NCBI GenBank assembly: GCA_021107195.1
Contig: JAIOTF010000327.1
Span: 1-8,294 of the forward strand
DNA: 8,294 nucleotides
DNA from: Anaerolineaceae bacterium
Lineage (GTDB): Bacteria > Chloroflexota > Anaerolineae > Anaerolineales > Anaerolineaceae
Reading direction: 5' to 3'
Positions 6,001 through 8,294 of this stretch are shown here, one piece after another. Positions within the stretch are counted from its first letter, which is position 1; each line of letters begins with the position of its first letter. The notes under the pieces were generated by a model that saw only the letters and a list, made by a program, of their open reading frames with translations, was not told the origin of the DNA and searched no databases. The position numbers and the translations under genes were made by a program.

Positions 6001-7348
6001 CTTTCTCTTTCGACTTATACAAAGGGCGAGCAGGCACGCCCACTACCGTAGTATCAGCAGCGATATCCCTGGTCACCACCGCGCCTGCGCCGGTGCGTGC
6101 CCTTGCGCCGATCTTTACCGGTGCAACCAGCATGGTGTCACTGCCAATGAACACGTGATCTCCGATTTCTGTCTGGTGCTTATGCTTACCGTCATAATTG
6201 CAGGTGATCGTGCCTGCCCCAATATTGACCTCATTCCCGATATTGGCATTGCCAATGTAGGAAAAATGCCCCATCTTGGTACCAGGCCCTAAATAAGAAT
6301 CTTTCACCTCGCCGAAATTGCCCATGTGGACACCTTCCGCCAGATGAGCTCCCTTGCGCAAGCGGGCAAACGGACCCATATCCACCCCGTCTTCCAACTC
6401 GGCTTTCTCCAGCACAGATGCGAAAACCTTACAGCGGTTGCCGATGAGCGTATCATGAATCATGGTGTTGGGGCCAATCTCACAACCTTCACCAATCACG
6501 GTTTCCCCATACAAACAGGTGTTGGGCCAGATAACCGTGTCGCGGCCAATCTGCACAGAGGCATCAATATAGGTGGTTGCCGGATCGATCATCGTCACGC
6601 CAGATTCCATCCAGGCCGTGTTGATCCGGCTGCGCAGGGCAGTCTCAGCCTCGGATAAATGCACGCGGGTATTGATCCCGATCGTCTCGCACTTATCCTC
6701 CGCCACCAGAGCTTGCACAACTTGCCCCTCGGCAACGGCAATCTCCACCAGATCGGTGAGATAATATTCGCCCTTGGGGGACATATTCACCCGGCGCAGC
6801 GCCGGCCAGAGCCATGCATCACGAAAACAGTACGCCCCCGCGTTCAACTCGCGGATCGCCAATTGCTCCGGGGTGGCCTGTGCTTCTTCCACGATTGCCG
6901 TCACGCTGCCATCTGCGCCGCGCACCACACGGCCAAAACCACGCGGGTTCTCTGATTTCACGGTCAACATCGTCAGCGGGCCATCATTGGACGCCTGGCG
7001 GTTGACCAGTTCCTGCAAGGTTTCAGAACGCAGCAAAGGCATATCGGCGCTGATCACAACAACATAATCAGCTTCACCAGCAGCCACAGCCGCAGCAGAC
7101 TGCACCGCATTAGCCGTGCCCAATTGCTGTTCCTGCACGGCAAAGCGGGCCTTATCGCCCACGGTTTCCCGCACCTGGTCTGCGCCATGACCCACCACAA
7201 CCACAGGGGAAGCGGAACCCACTTTCGCCGCCAGGTCCAGAGAGTATTGCAGCAACGGTCTTCCACCCAAAGGATGTAACACTTTGGGTAATGCGGAACG
7301 CATGCGCGTTCCCTGCCCTGCTGCCAGGATCACTGCTGTTACCTTCAT
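5990..7348 (-). CDS. glmU: Bifunctional UDP-GlcNAc pyrophosphorylase / glucosamine-1-phosphate acetyltransferase (GlmU)
   Basis: Makes UDP-GlcNAc, the peptidoglycan and glycan precursor, by acetylating glucosamine-1-phosphate and then uridylating it. The N-terminal uridyltransferase has VILAAGQGTRMRSALPKVLH; the usual GDxPL metal-site motif reads SADMPLL, keeping the Asp. The C-terminal left-handed beta-helix has hexapeptide repeats (SYLGPGTKMGHFSYIGNANI, GAGTITCNYDGK with the conserved Asn-Tyr, and VFIGSDTMLVAPVKIGARA), ending VVGVPARPLYKSK. Length is normal (452-455; E. coli 456). I chose ATG 7348 because AAAGGAG at 7359-7365 is 10 nt away; the first ATG at 7357 would be only 1 nt from it. 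That longer start adds Met-Asp-Arg. The TGA stop overlaps the next gene by 11 nt. A tRNA-Gln gene lies about 140 bp upstream on the same strand. Confidence 0.96.
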   Translation of the reverse strand: MKVTAVILAAGQGTRMRSALPKVLHPLGGRPLLQYSLDLAAKVGSASPVVVVGHGADQVRETVGDKARFAVQEQQLGTANAVQSAAAVAAGEADYVVVISADMPLLRSETLQELVNRQASNDGPLTMLTVKSENPRGFGRVVRGADGSVTAIVEEAQATPEQLAIRELNAGAYCFRDAWLWPALRRVNMSPKGEYYLTDLVEIAVAEGQVVQALVAEDKCETIGINTRVHLSEAETALRSRINTAWMESGVTMIDPATTYIDASVQIGRDTVIWPNTCLYGETVIGEGCEIGPNTMIHDTLIGNRCKVFASVLEKAELEDGVDMGPFARLRKGAHLAEGVHMGNFGEVKDSYLGPGTKMGHFSYIGNANIGNEVNIGAGTITCNYDGKHKHQTEIGDHVFIGSDTMLVAPVKIGARARTGAGAVVTRDIAADTTVVGVPARPLYKSKEKDGN

Positions 7349-7358
7349 CCTATCCATA

Positions 7359-7365
7359 CTCCTTT
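7359..7365 (-). promoter_or_regulatory. Ribosome binding site that decides the glmU start
   Basis: AAAGGAG on the minus strand. It is 10 nt from the ATG at 7348 and 1 nt from the ATG at 7357, which favours the inner start beginning MKVTAVILAAG, as in most GlmU proteins. Confidence 0.6.
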
Positions 7366-7437
7366 CAAGAACACTTTCCCTGCCAGGTCAAACGATCTGC
7401 ACCGGCACAAAGCACAGTTTGACACAGAATTAGCAAT

Positions 7438-7473
7438 ACGGGCTTTGCACTGCCAAAGCGGCGCAAAGCCCGT
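7438..7473 (-). terminator. Long hairpin between tRNA-Gln and glmU, possible terminator
   Basis: Perfect 11-bp arms ACGGGCTTTGC (7438-7448) and GCAAAGCCCGT (7463-7473) flank a 14-nt loop. It starts 27 bp past the tRNA 3' end. On the minus strand only a weak T-poor stretch (ATTGCTAATTCT) follows, so it may instead be a tRNA processing or stability structure. Confidence 0.45.
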
Positions 7474-7499
7474 CTGCGTGGGCAGTATTTCGTAAATAG

Positions 7500-7570
7500 C
7501 AGGGGCGCCTGGATTCGAACCAAGATTAACGGATTCAAAGTCCGGTGTGCTGCCATTGCACCACGCCCCT
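7500..7570 (-). tRNA. tRNA-Gln, anticodon TTG
   Basis: The minus strand folds as a full cloverleaf of 71 nt: acceptor AGGGGCG/CGCCCCT, D-arm GTGC/GCAC, anticodon loop CTTTGAA with anticodon TTG reading CAA/CAG, a 4-nt variable loop, and T-arm CTTGG-TTCGAAT-CCAGG. The discriminator is G, as expected for Gln, and CCA is not encoded. The anticodon stem has four pairs plus a C-T mismatch at 27-43, where a G-T pair is more usual. It may share a transcript with glmU if the hairpin at 7438-7473 does not terminate. Confidence 0.95.
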
Positions 7571-7581
7571 AGGTTGTTTCC

Positions 7582-7590
7582 ATTCTACCA
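7582..7590 (-). promoter_or_regulatory. Extended -10 promoter of tRNA-Gln
   Basis: TGGTAGAAT on the minus strand (TGn plus TAGAAT), 11 nt before the mature tRNA 5' end. No good -35 box is present. Spacing and orientation suit a tRNA promoter. Confidence 0.45.
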
Positions 7591-7632
7591 GAAACACCTG
7601 ATTTTAACACGAATTCAGTGAAACTGCCAATA

Positions 7633-7731
7633 CAGCAATTCTCAATTTAGATTTGCAGCAACAATTTTAATCGCTTAACGACTGAAGTCGGACCTACAAC
7701 AGCAATATTTTCATCATATTGAGAATTGCTG
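7633..7731. mobile_element. MITE-like 99-bp element with 14-bp terminal inverted repeats
   Basis: CAGCAATTCTCAAT (7633-7646) and its exact reverse complement (7718-7731) form the ends. Directly outside are CTGCCAATA (7624-7632) and CTGCCAATG (7732-7740), a target-site-like direct repeat of 9 bp with one mismatch (or 8 bp exact). The interior has no ORF and contains the small hairpin CGACT-GA-AGTCG (7679-7690). This is the layout of a non-autonomous transposon; the parent family is not recognised. Confidence 0.65.
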
Positions 7732-7748
7732 CTGCCAATGCTATTGAA

Positions 7749-7777
7749 TTGCCAGTTATCGAAAATTGTGCTATAAA
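7749..7777 (+). promoter_or_regulatory. Promoter of the lipoprotein gene
   Basis: TTGCCA (7749-7754), a 17-bp spacer and TATAAA (7772-7777) with an extended TGC just before it. This predicts a transcript start near 7784 and a leader of about 250 nt. It lies 17 bp to the right of the MITE-like element's end. Confidence 0.65.
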
Positions 7778-7783
7778 TTAATA

Positions 7784-7802
7784 GTTGAATTTTTTATTCA
7801 AC
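7784..7802 (+). other. AT-rich hairpin at the predicted transcript 5' end
   Basis: GTTGAAT (7784-7790) and ATTCAAC (7796-7802) pair around TTTTT. If transcription starts near 7784 this would form a 5'-terminal stem-loop, which could protect the message. No function is proven. Confidence 0.4.
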
Positions 7803-7913
7803 CCCAAATATCATCGACAAATCCATGCTGAAATTTTAGCCGACTGGCTCTTTCCGTTGATTTAAACTATTCCAGTTGAGTGTCTGCTTTTTATCTTTCT
7901 AAGCGGTTTGCTT

Positions 7914-7951
7914 ATTGCAAGTGGAATCTTCACTGCAATGAATCTTTTTTT
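7914..7951 (+). terminator. Attenuator-like hairpin with T7 in the lipoprotein leader
   Basis: ATTGCAAGTG (7914-7923) pairs with CACTGCAAT (7931-7939), 9 pairs with one bulged A, loop GAATCTT, then GAATC and seven T (7945-7951). It lies inside the predicted leader, 85 bp before the start codon, so it may end transcription early under some condition. The 5-nt gap before the T-run weakens the call. Confidence 0.4.
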
Positions 7952-7982
7952 AAATACAGAAAGGAGTGCATAAGGAAAAACA

Positions 7983-8000
7983 ATGTCACGCATGTCCTAA
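7983..8000 (+). CDS. Possible 5-codon leader ORF
   Basis: ATG-TCA-CGC-ATG-TCC-TAA, preceded by AAGGA at 6 nt spacing (7972-7976), between the T7 run and the lipoprotein ribosome binding site. Such a short ORF can arise by chance; it is listed because it has a proper binding site and lies in a long leader. Confidence 0.2.
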   Translation: MSRMS

Positions 8001-8036
8001 CAGAAACACCATAATCTTTTTTGGAGGAGAAAAAAC

Positions 8037-8294
8037 ATGTTACGTAACAAAATTTTACTGGCAGTCAGCCTGGTGATCGTTGTCTCAATGGCATTGACCG
8101 CCTGCCAACCCACCGCAGCACCGGAAGCCGTGGTTGAAACCGTCGTTGTTGAAGGCGAAGGCGAAGAAGTTGTCGTCGTTGTTGAGGGCGAAGCCCCCGC
8201 AGAAGAAGCTGCCCCCGCTGCCGAGAAAGTCCTGAAACTCAGCATCAACCAGGAATTCCCTACCATTGACCCGTCTCTGGCCTGGGATGTGAGC
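8037..8294 (+). CDS. ABC-transporter solute-binding lipoprotein, peptide/nickel type (SBP family 5), 5' part only
   Basis: Expected to capture peptides or similar solutes outside the cytoplasmic membrane and pass them to an ABC permease encoded to the right of the window. The 86 visible codons give a lipoprotein signal peptide: Lys/Arg at 3-5, a hydrophobic core LLAVSLVIVVSMA and lipobox LTAC with Cys23 for lipidation. A Val/Glu/Ala/Pro-rich flexible linker (24-63) follows, then KVLKLSINQEFPTIDPSLAW, which matches the family's mature start (typically LRLNLxxEPxTLDPAxA). A strong GGAGGAG (8023-8029) precedes the ATG. The promoter at 7749-7777 gives a long structured leader. The gene is cut by the right edge, so the ligand class rests on a short conserved stretch; another solute-binding family is less likely. 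Confidence 0.85.
   Translation, partial: MLRNKILLAVSLVIVVSMALTACQPTAAPEAVVETVVVEGEGEEVVVVVEGEAPAEEAAPAAEKVLKLSINQEFPTIDPSLAWDVS

Larger units (their letters stand above)
7571..8036. other. Gene-free divergent region between tRNA-Gln and the lipoprotein gene
   Basis: No coding sequence longer than a 5-codon leader ORF is supported. It holds the tRNA promoter, a 99-bp MITE-like element, a plus-strand promoter, and a leader of about 250 nt with a 5'-end hairpin, an attenuator-like hairpin with T7, and two ribosome-binding-like sites. Confidence 0.8.

Noticed and set aside
7365..7556. 63-codon minus-strand frame
   Set aside because: It overlaps most of the tRNA-Gln gene and the hairpin after it; no coding evidence.
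7966..8086. GTG-started frame of about 40 codons overlapping the lipoprotein start
   Set aside because: It is out of frame with the lipoprotein, runs through its ribosome binding site and signal peptide, and shows no family match.
7997..8266. 89-codon Ser/Thr-rich minus-strand frame
   Set aside because: It is antisense to the Val/Glu/Ala-rich linker of the lipoprotein; the low-complexity composition is a mirror of that linker.

Overview
The window looks like the chromosome of a Chloroflexota bacterium, most likely of the Anaerolineae type. The grounds are a glycyl-tRNA synthetase with alpha and beta subunits fused in one chain, a lipoprotein with a Val/Glu/Ala-rich linker after its lipobox, a tRNA without encoded CCA, medium GC, and spacers full of short dispersed repeats. 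This placement is inference; no 16S or other marker lies in the window.

Layout. Positions 1-2464 (minus strand) hold most of a fused glyQS, whose 3' end lies beyond the left edge. Positions 2465-3364 are a break in the co-directional minus-strand run: a lone plus-strand HigA-type antitoxin gene (2702-3031) surrounded by palindromes, heptamer repeats and terminator-like hairpins. Positions 3365-4132 are recO (minus). A 181-bp spacer follows, with a 15-bp inverted repeat of the GTAGGGGCGATTTGC type and a good minus-strand terminator. Then comes a tight minus-strand operon read as glmU (start 7348 or 7357), a CNNM/CBS/CorC_HlyC membrane protein (start 6000, 11-nt overlap with glmU) and cdd (start 4721, 4-nt gap). 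A tRNA-Gln(TTG) gene lies upstream of glmU on the same strand. From 7571 to 8036 is a gene-free divergent region with a 99-bp MITE-like element, a strong plus-strand promoter and a leader of about 250 nt. It leads into the first 86 codons of a solute-binding lipoprotein of the peptide ABC-transporter type, cut by the right edge.

How it fits together. The minus-strand order cdd - recO - glyQS matches the conserved Firmicutes-type housekeeping order (ybeY-dgkA-cdd-era-recO-glyQ-glyS). Here era is absent between cdd and recO, where a terminator and a palindromic repeat sit instead, and a block of about 900 bp with higA separates recO from glyQS. The genes cover cell-wall precursor synthesis (GlmU), pyrimidine salvage (Cdd), recombinational repair (RecO), translation (GlyQS, tRNA-Gln) and uptake (lipoprotein).

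I see no clear new multi-gene system. The most unusual content is in the spacers: the MITE-like element with a flanking direct repeat, a perfect 17-bp inverted repeat near higA, paired heptamer repeats that supply the recO stop codon, a Fur-like palindrome next to the glyQS -10 box, and a possible attenuator in the lipoprotein leader.
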